Counted from the first letter of the stretch, positions 1 to 11,493 are shown. The stretch is 64,000 nt of DNA from Hydrangea macrophylla (GCA_033977485.1 CM066998.1:27467501-27531500), one strand, 5' to 3'. Translations and numbers: made by a program. Notes: generated by a model from the sequence alone, not told the origin.

Positions 1-1020
1 ATTATGTTTCCAAACACATCCTTTCTTTCACAAATTTAGAAACCAATACTTGGCTCTCTTTCTGTATGTCCCTCCACATTCTCCGTTCTCTCTTTTCAGT
101 GATGGATATAGAGACTCCATTTTTGTTTTGTTGGCCACCAAACACGCGATTTCACAATTTGTATTATTCACAAATCCTTTTCAGCAAAATACCCAATTGG
201 GTTGGGTCTTCCTGCCCAGTTTGGATCTGGCAGTCAAATGGCAACATTAGAATTTTTGCTAAAATAAGCATACATCCATGACTAATCCTATGGTTTCCAA
301 ATTTGAGATATCCCAAATGCTATGGGAGTGGTACTACTGTAGTGGTCTATGGTACCACAACCACAACCACTACATGTGGTACTGCTATCAAATCGTTTGA
401 GTGCCAAAGTTGGAAACAATAACATTATTCTAAATCTATTAGTTTGATGCTTAATGCTTCGATTATTTAGATAGATTTTAGATCATCCTCATTTCCATCT
501 TTCTTATTTACTTTGTTTCTTTATTATTGCAGTGTGTTTGAATAAGCTCCAAATGTCACTTCTTTTTGTAGATCATATTAGAATTGTTGATTACCAGTAC
601 GCATTCTTGCAAGAAAAACTTCTCATGGAAATGTACTCTTTATGTACCCCTTGGTCACTCATATCTTATGTACTCTTTGTGTGGACTCATAATTTAAGCG
701 TGATTTGTATTGATCTTTTTTATGTCCTTGGTTGAATGTAGCAATCCCAATTTTTTAGATCAATGTTTTGTTTTCTTTTATGGGCTTTGGCAACATATTT
801 AAATCTTAGTTGAATGGTGGTTGGGTAAATTTTTATATCTACTTATTTAGTATTAGTTAGATTATTATGTTATGACATGCTAATAAACTGCATGATCTAA
901 TATTGAAATAACAAAAGAGATTTTGTCAATTTTTTTAAAAATAGTTTTTGTACACAGTTTCAGAGTTAATGAAACCACTATTTACTATTCATTTTAGACT
1001 GAGAATATTTTTTTATTGGA
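1..1020. other. AT-rich intergenic stretch, no gene
   Basis: I see no credible coding sequence here; the short open frames lack family motifs. A small imperfect inverted repeat lies at about 325-385 (GTGGTACTACTGTAGTGGT against AACCACTACATGTGGTAC). Part of the stretch is probably the body of the non-autonomous Helitron whose 3' end is at 1080, but I cannot place its 5' end. Confidence 0.5.
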
Positions 1021-1039
1021 AATTTTTTTTTTTTACTCT

Positions 1040-1080
1040 TACTTTTGCGGGTAGTGCCCTCGGGCACGGGCAATACCTAG
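1040..1080 (+). mobile_element. Helitron 3' terminus
   Basis: A perfect 6-bp stem, GTGCCC-TC-GGGCAC, at 1054-1067 is followed nine bases later by CTAG (1077-1080) and then T. Plant Helitrons end in a short GC-rich hairpin about 10 nt before CTRR and insert between A and T, so the match is good. No Rep/helicase coding is present, so this would be a non-autonomous copy. The 5' TC end was not located. Confidence 0.55.
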
Positions 1081-1189
1081 TATCTTTTATATTCGAGGTT
1101 AGATTGGGATTATTCAAAAAGCGATAGTCTCATGTCAACGAGCACCTTATTTTGAAATGATTGGATTTGACAAAAATGGGGTGTCTACA

Positions 1190-1212
1190 ACACACACACA
1201 CACACACACACA

Positions 1213-1258
<46 letters not shown>
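1190..1258 (+). repeat. (AC)n(TC)n compound microsatellite
   Basis: About 25 bp of AC repeats run directly into about 45 bp of TC repeats. The open frame through it (THTHTH then SLSLSL) is an artefact of the repeat. Confidence 0.97.
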
Positions 1259-1260
<2 letters not shown>

Positions 1261-1379
1261 TAGGAGCATGTATAGATTAACTGAAACATTATGTGATTGT
1301 TTTTTAAGTGATGAAATATTATGCTTATTGGTATTTGAGTTAGTTGAAATATTTCATCACTAAAAGAAAAAAAAAAAAG

Positions 1380-1790
1380 AGTGTTTGACAAACAAGCTGG
1401 AAAAAGAGATTATTTGTATTAAATGACCAAAAAGGACAATATGTAGATATTTCTCAGCTCTTTTGTTTTCAGGTATTTTTGTCAACTTAAAAGTGAAATT
1501 CAGTGATTTGTTTGAAAAACATTTTTTAATAGCTCAACTTGCTTTACAAGTAATTTATAAACAAAATATCCTAAAAATCTAATTGCTCTCAACCCTAGCC
1601 TACTATTTATACCCTATTAAACCTATACTAACCTCACGTGTGGTTGTGACCCACACCAAATGAAAACCAACAAAAATAAGATAAAAGACACAACTAATAA
1701 AGCCTAAAGTACTACTAATAAAAGTACTATTAATAAGTATATATAGTATTTACAAATTACTGTATCAGACTCTCCCTCTAAAGAACTCGT
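1380..1790 (-). mobile_element. Putative end of a decayed Ty3/gypsy element (LTR edge and PPT)
   Basis: Read on the minus strand, the sequence 'cttgaggacgagttc' leads into a purine-rich run (TTTAGAGGGAGAGTC, about 1768-1785) and then TGATACAG at 1767. This resembles the junction of polypurine tract and 3' LTR in many plant gypsy elements. The rest of the proposed LTR (down to about 1380) is AT-rich, and its outer end and a partner LTR were not found. The call rests on one junction. Confidence 0.35.
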
Positions 1791-1933
1791 CCTCAAGTTT
1801 AAGAACCAACTTCCTTATTTACATTTCAGCGGTGTATTTCTTCTTAAGATTTATCTTGGAAAACATCAGGGTTACCACTCCGCCTTGGAAAACATCAAGT
1901 TTTAACTTTGTTCTTCAAGTGTTCAAGTCGCTT

Positions 1934-2416
1934 TCATGGCCATAAAACTTCCCATAGATTTATTATCTTTAACCCTATCTCAGCTCCACCATTACACCAC
2001 TCAAATTCATAGTCATCATACCATTTTGTTATTTCGAAGTCATAGCATTCAACAAACTCTTCAACATAAACTCCTAAATCAACATTCTCGTCATCATCCG
2101 AAGAAGAAAGATTTTTGAGAGAGTCAATGAAATTGTCTTCTAGGCCGTCGCCTTCATATCTACGTTCCTCGTCATTAGTCATTGAAGCAATATCACTCTC
2201 CTTTGGAGACCAAAGAAGTTCAATAAGTTCCACTTCCCTGTCCTCGAACTCGTCATCATAGCAATTATCAAATAATGGCTCCTTTACCATTTTCTTCTCA
2301 TCCACTTCGTCTAGATTTTCTTCAAACTCACTTTCATAACAATCATCAAATAGTGGTTCCTCACGTAATTCATAGTCATCTTTTTGGATTTGGTGTTTTC
2401 TCAAACCCATTTTCAT
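1934..2416 (-). CDS. Acidic hypothetical ORF, possibly a gypsy polyprotein remnant
   Basis: This is a 160-residue open frame very rich in Asp and Glu. The block EPLFDxCYxxEFE occurs twice (near residues 20 and 46), so it contains an internal duplication. There is no signal peptide, membrane segment or catalytic motif. Acidic strings of the type 'EPxFDxY' are common in the Gag-protease linker of plant Ty3/gypsy polyproteins. The frame lies just inside the polypurine-like junction near 1768-1785 on the same strand. I infer a piece of an internally deleted element, but an unrelated low-complexity gene cannot be excluded. Confidence 0.35.
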   Translation of the reverse strand: MKMGLRKHQIQKDDYELREEPLFDDCYESEFEENLDEVDEKKMVKEPLFDNCYDDEFEDREVELIELLWSPKESDIASMTNDEERRYEGDGLEDNFIDSLKNLSSSDDDENVDLGVYVEEFVECYDFEITKWYDDYEFEWCNGGAEIGLKIINLWEVLWP

Positions 2417-3193
2417 AAGAACATGGTTCGAGGTTGCGATATCGGCGACCGATGAGATGACTTGATTGCCACGTCATGGCCCGTTATCGGGCGATACGCA
2501 ACAATACGCTAGATTTAAGGTTAAAAAAATATGTTAAAAAAACCAAAAAAATCTAAAATAGTAAGATCAAATAGCAAAATTGGCATAACAGATTGTCACA
2601 ATACTCATTGTACCAATTATAAAATCACAAAATATGGATATTCATATGCTGCCGATCTACTGTTTGATAGTTCTACACACATAAGTACATACATTACAAT
2701 AACATTATAATAAAAATATAATTTTGTAACATACAACAGAAAAATTAACTTTTTTTATGAATAAACTTTTTTTTTATCAATATAAATATAACTTAACATT
2801 TTTTTGTAATCAAAATATTTTTTTATAAATAAACATAAATTAATACACATACAAATTAAATACTAACACACATACACATTTCAAACAAATAAATAAACCT
2901 TTTTTATTTATTAATAATTGAACATAAATTATTTAATCTTCAAACGTAAAGCCAAATTAAAATTAATTGACTACCATTTAACCATCCTAAATCCAAACAT
3001 AACCCACTAATTTACCCAATATGTTAACCCTAACCATTCCACACCCAACAATCCTGGCCCTTGATTCTAGTGGACCCTTGCGGATCCTACATGGAGTCCA
3101 CTGGAATCAAGGGTCAAGATTGTAGGTTGTAAAAAAGCATGTGGAATAATGTGTGTGTGTCATTATTGATTAATTAAAGACAAAAAATTGCAC
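2417..3193. other. AT-rich non-coding stretch
   Basis: Nothing coding is seen. Poly-A/T tracts dominate. A GC-richer patch at 2425-2510, with repeated CGATA/TATCG words, may be an old transposon edge. Confidence 0.5.
3046..3115. repeat. Small foldback hairpin
   Basis: The left arm (about 3046-3072, containing CCCTTGATTCTAGTGGAC) pairs with the right arm (about 3089-3115, containing GTCCACTGGAATCAAGGG) with roughly three mismatches over 27 bp. It could be a tiny MITE. No clear target-site duplication was seen. Confidence 0.6.
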
Positions 3194-3201
3194 ATCACAC
3201 A

Positions 3202-4120
3202 TAGGGATGTCAAAATGGCCCGTCGAGCCCAACCTGCTCGACATTGATCGGGCTTGGGCTTTGGCCCACTGGCTCCCTCTCACTTTTGGGCCAGGCCGAG
3301 CTCGGGCCGGGCTAGAGGGTTCATGCTCTAAGGCCTACCCGAGGGCGTAGGGCCTAGGGCCTCGAGCCGGGCTTAGAAGCTTGGGCCGTGCAGGACCACG
3401 ACTAAGTTGTCTTTTTTAAATTTATTATAATATATATATATAAACATTATAAATATGTAAACAAGTGAAAAAGTAACGGGAAATATAAAGGGTTAGAGTC
3501 TAATTAAATAAATAACATTACCTTTTATTAAAAGAAATTACAAATAAAAATGATTACGCACCAAATTTGCATCACTCCTATGTATAATTGAGTTACGTAT
3601 TATATCCTTAAATTGTTCGAGTAATACTATGCTTCTTTCCTAAATAGTTCCCAAACACATGTGGTAGTTAACACACCTTTCAATAATGGTAGGACCGCTT
3701 CAATATCATCCAATCAAAGTAGGCTCATTGTAACATATTTTTGAGAATCAATTGAGATACAAAATTTTGGAAGCATAGCATTACTCAATTTATTTGCAAG
3801 TTGGAAATACAATAAATTGTCACTTGCAATTTTGATTATTATAAACTCTTGGAAATAGCAGAAAAATTAACTATTGGAAAGCTTCTGAGCTTGATCGGAA
3901 TGGGCCTCAGATCGGGTTTCAAGTTGGGTTTGATTGGGTCGGGCCTGACTGGGTTGTGCTTCGGGCCAGGCTTGGACTTCAAGAGATAGGCTCAGGCCTA
4001 CCCGGTGAAGTAAGGGCCTAGGGCCGGGCTGGCCCTACCTCGAATTTGAGCAGGCTTAAGGCCCGTTTTTTCGGACTGGGCTCAGGCTGCCCGTCGGACT
4101 AGGCTTTTTTTACATCCCTA
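3202..4120. mobile_element. hAT-type non-autonomous element (919 bp)
   Basis: The termini are TAGGGATGTCAAAA on the left and its near reverse complement TTTTTTTACATCCCTA on the right. They are flanked by an 8-bp target-site duplication with one mismatch (atcacaca 3194-3201, agcacaca 4121-4128). Eight-bp duplications are typical of hAT. The interior has GC-rich, GGGC/GGCC-rich subterminal blocks at both ends and an AT-rich core, with no transposase frame. A copy lacking the left end, and carrying another insertion, lies at 44424-47370. Confidence 0.7.
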
Positions 4121-4287
4121 AGCACACATATTTAATAAAACCTAAATTTAATCAGATGAAAACACATGCACACAAACACATGTTACACACAATTAAATCC
4201 CAAACACACCTTAACCCCTATATTCTCGACTCTCTAACCAAACCCCAGATTAAAAACAATACCTAGCTGTGGAGATGGAGACTCAGC

Positions 4288-4330
<43 letters not shown>

Positions 4331-4750
4331 GAGAGGACGCTGCAAGCTTCAAGGGAGAGAGACGATGCAGCTTCGAGGGAGAGAGGGAAAGAGACAAACT
4401 GGTAGTCCAAACCCTAATCGATGCGCAGACGAAGATCGAAGCCGCAATCAATTGTGGAAGAGAGTGGAGTTCAGATCTGTCCTTCAGATCGTTGATGGAG
4501 TTTAGATCTGGTAAGTTTAGGGCTTTTTTTTTTTGCATCTTCTACTACTGTATTTTGTTCTTTGACCAATTTGTGATTTAATTTTGGGTTAATCACATTT
4601 TTCACCCTTGTAGTTTAACCTTTATGGAAAATTGGTCCCTCTAATTTCAATTTAGACAATTTGCTCCGTCCCAATCTGTCCATTCAAACGGAAAATGGGT
4701 CATGTGATCTCGCGTGACAAACTGACAATTGGGGAAGTTCAATACCACAA

Positions 4751-4788
<38 letters not shown>

Positions 4789-5200
4789 CATTTTGTCACC
4801 GAAATCAATTACCGCCGGTAAGCCACTCCTCATCGTTGGCCTCCCCTTTTACACCAGCCACTGCATATTTCCCCTTTTCTCTCTGGCTAAACTCTGCTTT
4901 ATTTCTCTTTTATCTCTGTAACCCTTAATATCTCTCCCTTAAACTTGTTTTTCTCTCTCCAAATTCTCTCTCTAAGTAACTCAACTCATGTTTTGCTCAA
5001 AGATTGTTCTCTCCTCCTCTATCTGTTTCTTCGTACTCCAAATCAGAAGCCCTAGCTCGCATATCCAACTTTTCTCTTTCTCAAATATAGGCTTACAAGT
5101 TACAAGCATATGTTCGTATATATACATTGATACGAGTATGTATACGTATTTACAATGTGCTAGATCTCTTTATGACTGCTTATTTATTTCTCTCTCTCTC

Positions 5201-5232
<32 letters not shown>

Positions 5233-5360
5233 GATACATATTTTTACGATTTGTTAACAAAGGTGAACTTTGCTTCACCACTTTTAATGATGATGGAATA
5301 CTCAAAGGGCAAGCAAACATAGGATCAGATAGTGGTATATTGCAAATTAAATTATATGTA
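4121..5360 (+). other. Non-coding flank with GA microsatellites
   Basis: I find no gene. Landmarks are (GA)n at about 4289-4333, (GA)n at about 4754-4788 and a TATAGATA repeat at about 5205-5236. A stretch at 4400-4525 with 'aaaccctaat' and a donor-like GGTAAGTTT (about 4510) looks like an old 5' exon, but no protein family is recognisable. The same sequence recurs at 47371-48611 with small differences in the repeat tracts. Confidence 0.6.
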
Positions 5361-5368
5361 TTCATTAT

Positions 5369-5681
5369 CAATGTTCTAAAAATCGCTAGGCGGTAGGCGG
5401 GCGGTGGAGGGGTGTGCCTAGGGGCATAGGCGGAGGCCTAGGCGAAAAATTAAATTTTAAAACAAAATTAATAATATAGAGACAACAAAACTCACATTAT
5501 CAACAAACTAAATTTCTAATTCATATCATCAACGACCGAAACTTTTCGGTATAGTAGTTGACCGAAACGTAACGAAACCCCACCATGCATTAGGAAATTC
5601 CAGTGCTGCATCGTACGAAATGAAGTCGTTTCGGTGGTGTTCATGTGTGTGTGCTTCATCCCCAATGTTTCCAAGGAAACG
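5369..5681 (+). mobile_element. hAT element D, left end (interrupted by A)
   Basis: The element opens with the hAT-like terminus CAATGTTCTAAAAATCG, preceded by the 8-bp target-site duplication ttcattat (5361-5368). Subterminal CTAGGCG/GGCGG words follow. Element A splits it after 5681, and it resumes at 39129, after A's target-site duplicate. Without A the element is about 2.84 kb. The same left end is present at 48620. Confidence 0.75.
5677..5681. repeat. Target-site duplication of element A (left)
   Basis: The sequence aaacg is repeated at 39124-39128. The paralogous empty site at 48949-48953 holds it only once. Confidence 0.95.
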
Positions 5682-6373
5682 TGTCACGCCCCGCAGTAGC
5701 AAAAATAGAGAAAATAAATTCCTTTTTGGACCCGTAGGCCATAACAGTTGAAAGTCACCACATTGTCCACGACCAAAGTCGACCCATCAGAGAAAATGAT
5801 TCAAACCACGCATTTGGAAGTTCTAAGTTCGATATATAAAACCAAAGTTAAATACTAACTATTACAACCCATAAGTATTGCAGAAGTATAAATAAAGTAT
5901 TACGGCAACATACGCCGATAATAAACGTAACTATTTCAGAAGTCTCTAAACATAAACACGAGCTAACTACGGCACAACTTCTAGCCTTCAGCTTGCGTAG
6001 TATTCAGCACCGGCATAGTCTCCATCATCGTAGGCTCCATCCTCGTGGCCCTTATCCATGTATGCATCACCTACATACTCATAACCCTGGCCAGCTGGAC
6101 GTCGAATATCCAGCGGCATAAAACGCCGTCAGCTACGAAAGCCGAGTGAATGCAAATACTAACAGAGTATCTACAGATATGTAGCATATAACAACATCAA
6201 TAAAAAGGATTATCTCATCGTTCGTATGCATGTATGCACCAACCCAATATCTAACAACGGACATCATCCCAAATCTCCCAATACATAACACAGACTCTTG
6301 GGTCCACATTAATCAGACACGTAGTCCCATACCTACGGTCTGTTCACTCTTGACACGCAGTCCCATATAATCT

Positions 6374-6548
6374 AGCCAAACGCCCCGATATACTTTGGCC
6401 AACACGCCCCTGATACATCCTGGCCAACACGCACAATACTTTACTCTGGCCAACTCGCCCAATATGTTACTCTGGCCAACTCGCCCCATATGTTACTCTG
6501 GCCCACTCGCCCCATATGTTACTCTGGCCCACTCGCCCCATATGTTAC
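6374..6548. repeat. 26-bp tandem array in A LTR
   Basis: Four clean units of TCTGGCCMACTCGCCCMATATGTTAC stand at the right end, with more degenerate units to the left. The other LTR has six clean units, and element B inserted inside them. Confidence 0.93.
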
Positions 6549-7315
6549 GGTCTTTGTGACCGCATTTATACGTATCAATCATAAATAGTATCGACCATTG
6601 TGGTCGACAGACCCACTACTATGCACGTCGGCTTTTCAATCTTATTATTATCTCAACATATATCAAAAGGATATAAAAAAACAAGGAAAATACAGGGTTT
6701 TACACATAGCAACATTCAAACCAGAACTAGAATGAACTATTAGACTTCGTGTATGATTCTAGTAAAAATAGGGCACAGGGGTATTTTGGTCATTTTCCAG
6801 TTTATAAGTAAGGATCCGAAAACATAAAAGTTACGTGAGATCAAATAAATAAGTATTCATGTTGTAAGTTAAGAGTTTTCGATCCCCGTTAAGAAAATAT
6901 CTTGATTTCAGTCGATTTAAGTGAAAATAGATCACAAGGGTATTTTGGTCATTTTCCAGTTTTGTACGTCCATAACCGAATTTATAAAAGTTCCGTGAGA
7001 TTAAATAAATAAGTATTCATGTTGGAAGTTAAGAGTTTTTGATCCTCATTAAGAATCCATCTCGATTCCAGTCGTATTTGAAAATACCAGTTTATCGTAT
7101 TTATGCCGTATTTATCTAAATACGTAATATAATACGTATAAGTATCACATAATTAATATAAATCATAATCATAATCATAATCATAATCATGTGTTCATAA
7201 CAAAGTGTAATATAAATAGCTGAGTGAGTTGGAGACTCACCTAAATTCGCAGAATAATAATGCCGAGAAAACCCGAAGAATCTTCGAATATAAAATTCTG
7301 GCTTCAAATAGCGTT

Positions 7316-7482
7316 CTTGGTGTACTATGTGTGTTCTTGGTGTTCTTGGTGTACTAGGTGTGTTCTTGGTATTCTTGGTGTTTGTGTGTGTGTTCTTGGT
7401 GTTCTTGGTATTTGTGTGTGTGTTCTTGGTGTTCTTGGTATACTATGTGTGTTCTTGGTGTTCTTGGTGTTTGTGTGTGCAT
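7316..7482. repeat. 30-bp tandem array in A LTR (GTGTTCTTGG)
   Basis: The unit is approximately GTGTTCTTGG, GTGTTCTTGG, TGTTTGTGTG in sequence. About five units are present here and about eight in the partner array at 38535-38793. Cysteine-rich and threonine-rich open frames across it are artefacts. Confidence 0.93.
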
Positions 7483-7810
7483 TAGGATAACTTCTCAACC
7501 TCATAAGTCTAAGGATAAATGTAATGGAATGGTCCCATATATATAGGAACCAAGGAGGGACCTCACCTTGCAATTACCAAGAGTTAAAGGATCAAAGGAT
7601 AATTATTTCCTTAGGGCCATGTTTGGTTGGATGAGCAATAAAATCATAACTGGTCCAAATATACCAGATATTCACAAATCTGCTAAATTTTTGTTTCTAA
7701 AAATTCTGAAAATTTATAATCGAGTTCTATAAATACTGAATATTATAATAACAACATAAAAACACTTATTCATCTTGGGAAATAAATATTTAAAAATAGC
7801 GGGTATTACA

Positions 7811-7822
7811 TCATCCCCCACT
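7811..7822 (-). other. Element A polypurine tract
   Basis: On the minus strand AGTGGGGGATGA directly abuts the 3' LTR start (TGTAATAC at 7810). This is the expected site and composition for plus-strand DNA priming. Confidence 0.8.
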
Positions 7823-7851
7823 AACTAAAGATTTCGTCCCCGAAATCCGAA

Positions 7852-9153
7852 CTAAGCATCGTTGAACAACTCCGGGTACTTCTCACGCATCTCTGACTCT
7901 AGCTCCCATGATGCTTCTCCTTCGTCGTGAAACTTCCACTGGATCTTTACCAACGGAATTTCCTTACTTCTCAGCTTCTTAATTCCCCAATCTAGAATTC
8001 GCACTGGTCCTTCATGAAATGACACATTATCGTTAACCTCAATGTCCTCAAAGTTGATCTCATGACTCGGATTGTGAGCACACTTTCTTAACATGCTAAC
8101 ATGAAACACGTTGTGTACTCCTGACATCTTAGGCAGTAACGCGAGTCGGTAGGCAACTTTTCCTACACGTTCAAGGATCTCAAATGGTCCAATGAAACGC
8201 GGTGCTAGCTTTTCTCTCTTCTGCCCAAATCTGACAATTCCTCGCACCGGAGATACCTTGAGTAGCACATGATCTCCAACACTGAATTCCAAACTCCTGC
8301 GACGTTTATCTGCATAACTCTTGTGTTTACTCTGCGCCGTTCGCATCCTTTTTTTCACGATCTGGATCTTCTCGTTAGTTTCTCGAACTAATTCAGGTCT
8401 AAGCAGTTGATTGTCTCCAACCTCTGCCCAACACAAAGGTGATCGGCACGGTCTTCTGTATAATGCCTCAAAGGGTGCCATTCCTATGCTCGAGTGGTGA
8501 CTGTTATTGTACGCAAATTCTATCAGCGGTAGATGAGTCTCCCATGAGCTCTCAAAATCAATAACACACGCTCGAAGCATGTCCTCCATCACTTGGTTAA
8601 CTCGTTCAGTCTGCCCATCAGTCTGTGGATGAAAGGCAGTGCTCAAGTTTAACGAAGTCCCCAATGCTGTCTATAGACTTTTCCAAAACTCTGCAGTGAA
8701 TCTTGAATCACGGTCTGATACGATTGATACAGGTACACCGTGTAGTCGCACAACTTGTTGTATGTACATCCGACTCAAACGTTCGACTGGATACGACATA
8801 CTATAAGCTATGAAATGCGCCGATTTGGTAAGTCGATCCACAACTACCCAAATAGCATCGTGGTTTTGCTGAGACCTTGGCAAACCTACCACGAAATCCA
8901 TAGTTATATGTTCCCACTTCCATCCGGGAACTGGTAATGGTTGTAGAAGTCCTGGAGGCTTTTGATGTTCCGCCTTCACTTGCTTGCACGTGAGACATTG
9001 AGACACGTGTTCCGCAACTTCTCGTTTCATTCCTTCCCACCAGAAGTTTCTCTTCAAATCTTTGTACATCTTTGTGCCTCCTGGGTGGATAGTCATTCGC
9101 GACTTGTGCGCTTCGTCCATTATGTCTTTTCTAAGATAATCTTCATCTGGCAC
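7852..9153 (-). pseudogene. Element A segment: integrase and chromodomain
   Basis: The integrase zinc domain is seen as HPGGTKMY...[11 protein letters not shown] (9153 downward). The core follows with DFVVGLPRS and VSDRDSRF. The conserved Glu region (EFAYNNSHHSSIGMAPFEAL) lies after a TAG stop at 8671-8673. The end carries the GPFEILERVG block and the chromodomain-like tail ending KYPELFNDA. In chromoviruses this tail directs integration toward marked heterochromatin. One premature stop lies inside it. Confidence 0.92.
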
Positions 9154-9261
9154 ACAAAGTCTGCCTCTGCATCTGAGTGCTCCATCTTAACCAATACTCC
9201 AATTCTCTGGTTGCTTCACTGCATTGCTCGCGAACCACTCTTGAAGTCCTTTGTTCTTCAT

Positions 9262-10362
9262 CTATGCTTCAAGGATATGACTGATGAGTGTCGGTTGTAC
9301 TACCAAACATCCAAAGTGTCGTCCTTCACCTGAATCTGAGGCTTGAATACCGAATTCAGCCAAAGTTCCCAATGCTTGCCATTCTTTGATCATAAGAGAA
9401 GCTACTATTATCCTCCTGGGTTTCCGACTTAAAGCATCGGCTACTACGTTTGCTTTCCCAGGGTGATACTGCAATGTGAAATCATAGTCTTTCAATAATT
9501 CCATCCAACATCGTTGCCTCATGTTCAACTCCTTTTGAGAGAACAAGTATCTCAGGCTTTTGTGATCTGAGAACAGATCGAACTTCTCGCCGTAGAGATA
9601 ATGCCTCCAAATCTTGAGAGCAAAAACAATCGCGGCTAGTTCGAGGTCATGCGTTGGATAAATCAACTCGTGAGGCTTCAACTGCCGTGATCCGTATGCA
9701 ATAACCTTTCCATCTTGCATCAGAACACATCCGAGTCCTTGGTGTGATGCGTCGCTATAAATGGTGAACTGCTCACCGCTCTTAGGTATCGCAAGCACTG
9801 GCGTTGTAGTCAATCTCTCCTTCAATTCTTGGAATGCTCGTTCATGCTTGTTACCCCATTCAAACTTCAAATCCTTCTTCGTTAGTCCGGTAAGAGGAGC
9901 TGCGATCTTGGAGAATCCTTCCACAAATCTCCGGTAGTATCCAGCTAGACCAAGAAAACTTCTGACTTCCGTTGCAGTGGTTGGTATATTCCAATCCAGA
10001 ACTGCGTCTGTCTTTGACGAGTCTACTGCTATTCCATCTCGTGAGACAACATGTCCTAGGAACTTGACTTCCTTCAGCCAAAACTCGCACTTACTGAACT
10101 TCGCATACAGTTGGTTATCTCGAAGGGTCTGTAGTGCGATCCTTACATATCCCTCATGTTCCTCCTTGGTCTTGGAGTAGATCAAAATATCGTCTATGAA
10201 CACGATAATGAACTGGTCCAAGTAGGGCCTAAATACTCTATTCATTAGGTCCATGAATACCGCTGGGGCGTTGGTTAATCCAAAAGACATAACCAAGAAT
10301 TCATAATGCCCATACCTCGTCCTGAAAGCAGTCTTTGAAATATCCTCAAGTCGAACCAACAA
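9262..10362 (-). pseudogene. Element A segment: RT and RNase H
   Basis: This 366-residue piece carries the RT palm with the catalytic pair in FIDDILIYS, the LGHVVS block, the [11 protein letters not shown] connection and RNase H ([11 protein letters not shown] with its catalytic Asp intact, [32 protein letters not shown]). It is in the same phase as the previous segment, from which it is separated by a single TGA at 10378-10380. It ends at a TAG at 9262-9264. Confidence 0.92.
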
Positions 10363-10377
10363 TTGGTGATATCCGGA

Positions 10378-11493
10378 TCATAGGTCGATCTTCGAGAAAG
10401 TCGTCGCTCCTTGCAACAGATCAAACAGATCATCGATTCTAGGGAGTGGGTACTTATTCTTAATCGTGACCTTGTTGAGCTCCCTATAGTCGATACAAAG
10501 TTGCTGAGTTCCATCCTTGTTCTTAACAAATAACACCGGCGCTCCCCAAGGTGACGTGCTGGGTCGAACGAACTTGAGATCTTCTAGCTCTTGCACTTGC
10601 TTCTTCAGTTCTTGCATCTCTGTTGGTGCCATCCGATAAGGAGCCTTCGATTTCGGTGAAGTGCCAAGCACTAACTCGATACAGAAATCAATCTCCCGCT
10701 TAGGTGGCAGTCCAATAATACTCTGAAACATATCCTCAAAGTCTCGGACTACAGGAATCTGTGCAACAGTGAGTTCCGAACTCGAGCTCTCGATAGCTGC
10801 TAGACGGCTAGTGAGAAAAGCATCGCTAGAGGGGTTGCATTGAAAATCAAAAGACTGACTTCCTGGTACCAAAAAGGTAATCATCCTATTGGCACAGTCC
10901 AACTTGGCACAATACTTCGTGAGCCAATCAAATCCTAAGATGATGTCAAATTCCCTCATTGACAAAACGATTAGATCTGCGGGAAGAATTCTATCCTCGA
11001 GGGTTAAAGTACAGTCCTTGCACACTTTCCCTAATTTTACGATTACTCCCAAAGGTGATACAGCATTCAGGGCTACATCAAGCGCCTGGGGTACTAAACC
11101 CAAAAGTTTAACAATTCCGATAGCAACAAACGAATTCGAAGCACCAGTATCAAATAGAACTTTAACTCGAGTGCTGAATAACGTAAGAGTACCTTCCATG
11201 TTTAGCTGTTCAGTCTCATCAAATCCCGCATTCTCTGGAAGAATAGCATTCATGCGAGCCTGTCCAACTTGGCCCTGAGCAACTGGTCTGTTGTATGCCC
11301 TATGGGGTGCTCTATAATCCTTGCTGATGTGGCCATGCTTGTTGCAGTTGTAACAGAGAACGCTCGCCCTGTTGTAGTTCTTGGAAGCTCGGCAGTCCTT
11401 AGCCAAATGACCTGGCTTTCCGCAATTAAGGCATCCACCAGTATTGCCTCCAGTAACGACAGGAAGTCCTTGTGGAGGAGGAGCTGGGTTCAT
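10378..11493 (-). pseudogene. Element A segment: nucleocapsid, protease and start of RT
   Basis: This is the longest open piece of A's polyprotein (371 residues). Residues 21-34 form CX2CX4HX4C. Residues 47-60 form a second knuckle with Tyr60 in place of the last Cys. The retroviral-type protease DTGASNSF follows at about residue 115. The segment ends in the RT thumb-entry region (conserved KIDL) where an Arg codon appears as TGA. The start used is only the first Met after the upstream stop at 11560; in the intact polyprotein this would be internal. Confidence 0.9.

Larger units (their letters stand above)
3353..5681 (+). repeat. Segmental duplication, copy 1, left part
   Basis: This stretch matches 44424-48953 in the same orientation, apart from element E inserted in that copy. 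Homology begins inside the hAT-type element, near 'cctagggcctcg', and reaches the insertion point of element A. It continues beyond A at 39124. Confidence 0.9.
5682..7810 (-). repeat. Element A 3' LTR (2129 bp)
   Basis: The LTR runs TGTCACGCC...GTATTACA on the plus strand, so on the coding strand it begins TGTAATACC and ends CGTGACA. A likely minus-strand TATA box (CTATATATATGG) lies at 7535-7547. It contains two tandem arrays, at 6374-6548 and 7316-7482. The partner LTR is 12631-13445 joined to 37668-39123 and is 142 bp longer. Confidence 0.95.

Noticed and set aside
4263..4538. Open frames with RERERE or SLSLSL (also 47513-47746)
   Set aside because: GA microsatellite translations; the paralogous copy differs in repeat length, which would change the protein.
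6374..6548. Possible CRISPR-like array of 26-bp repeats
   Set aside because: Units are directly adjacent without unique spacers, lie inside a plant LTR and vary in number between the two LTRs: an ordinary minisatellite.
7260..7573. Cysteine-, valine- and threonine-rich open frames on both strands (also 38483-38886)
   Set aside because: They are the 30-bp GTGTTCTTGG tandem repeat read in several phases; period divisible by three keeps all phases open.
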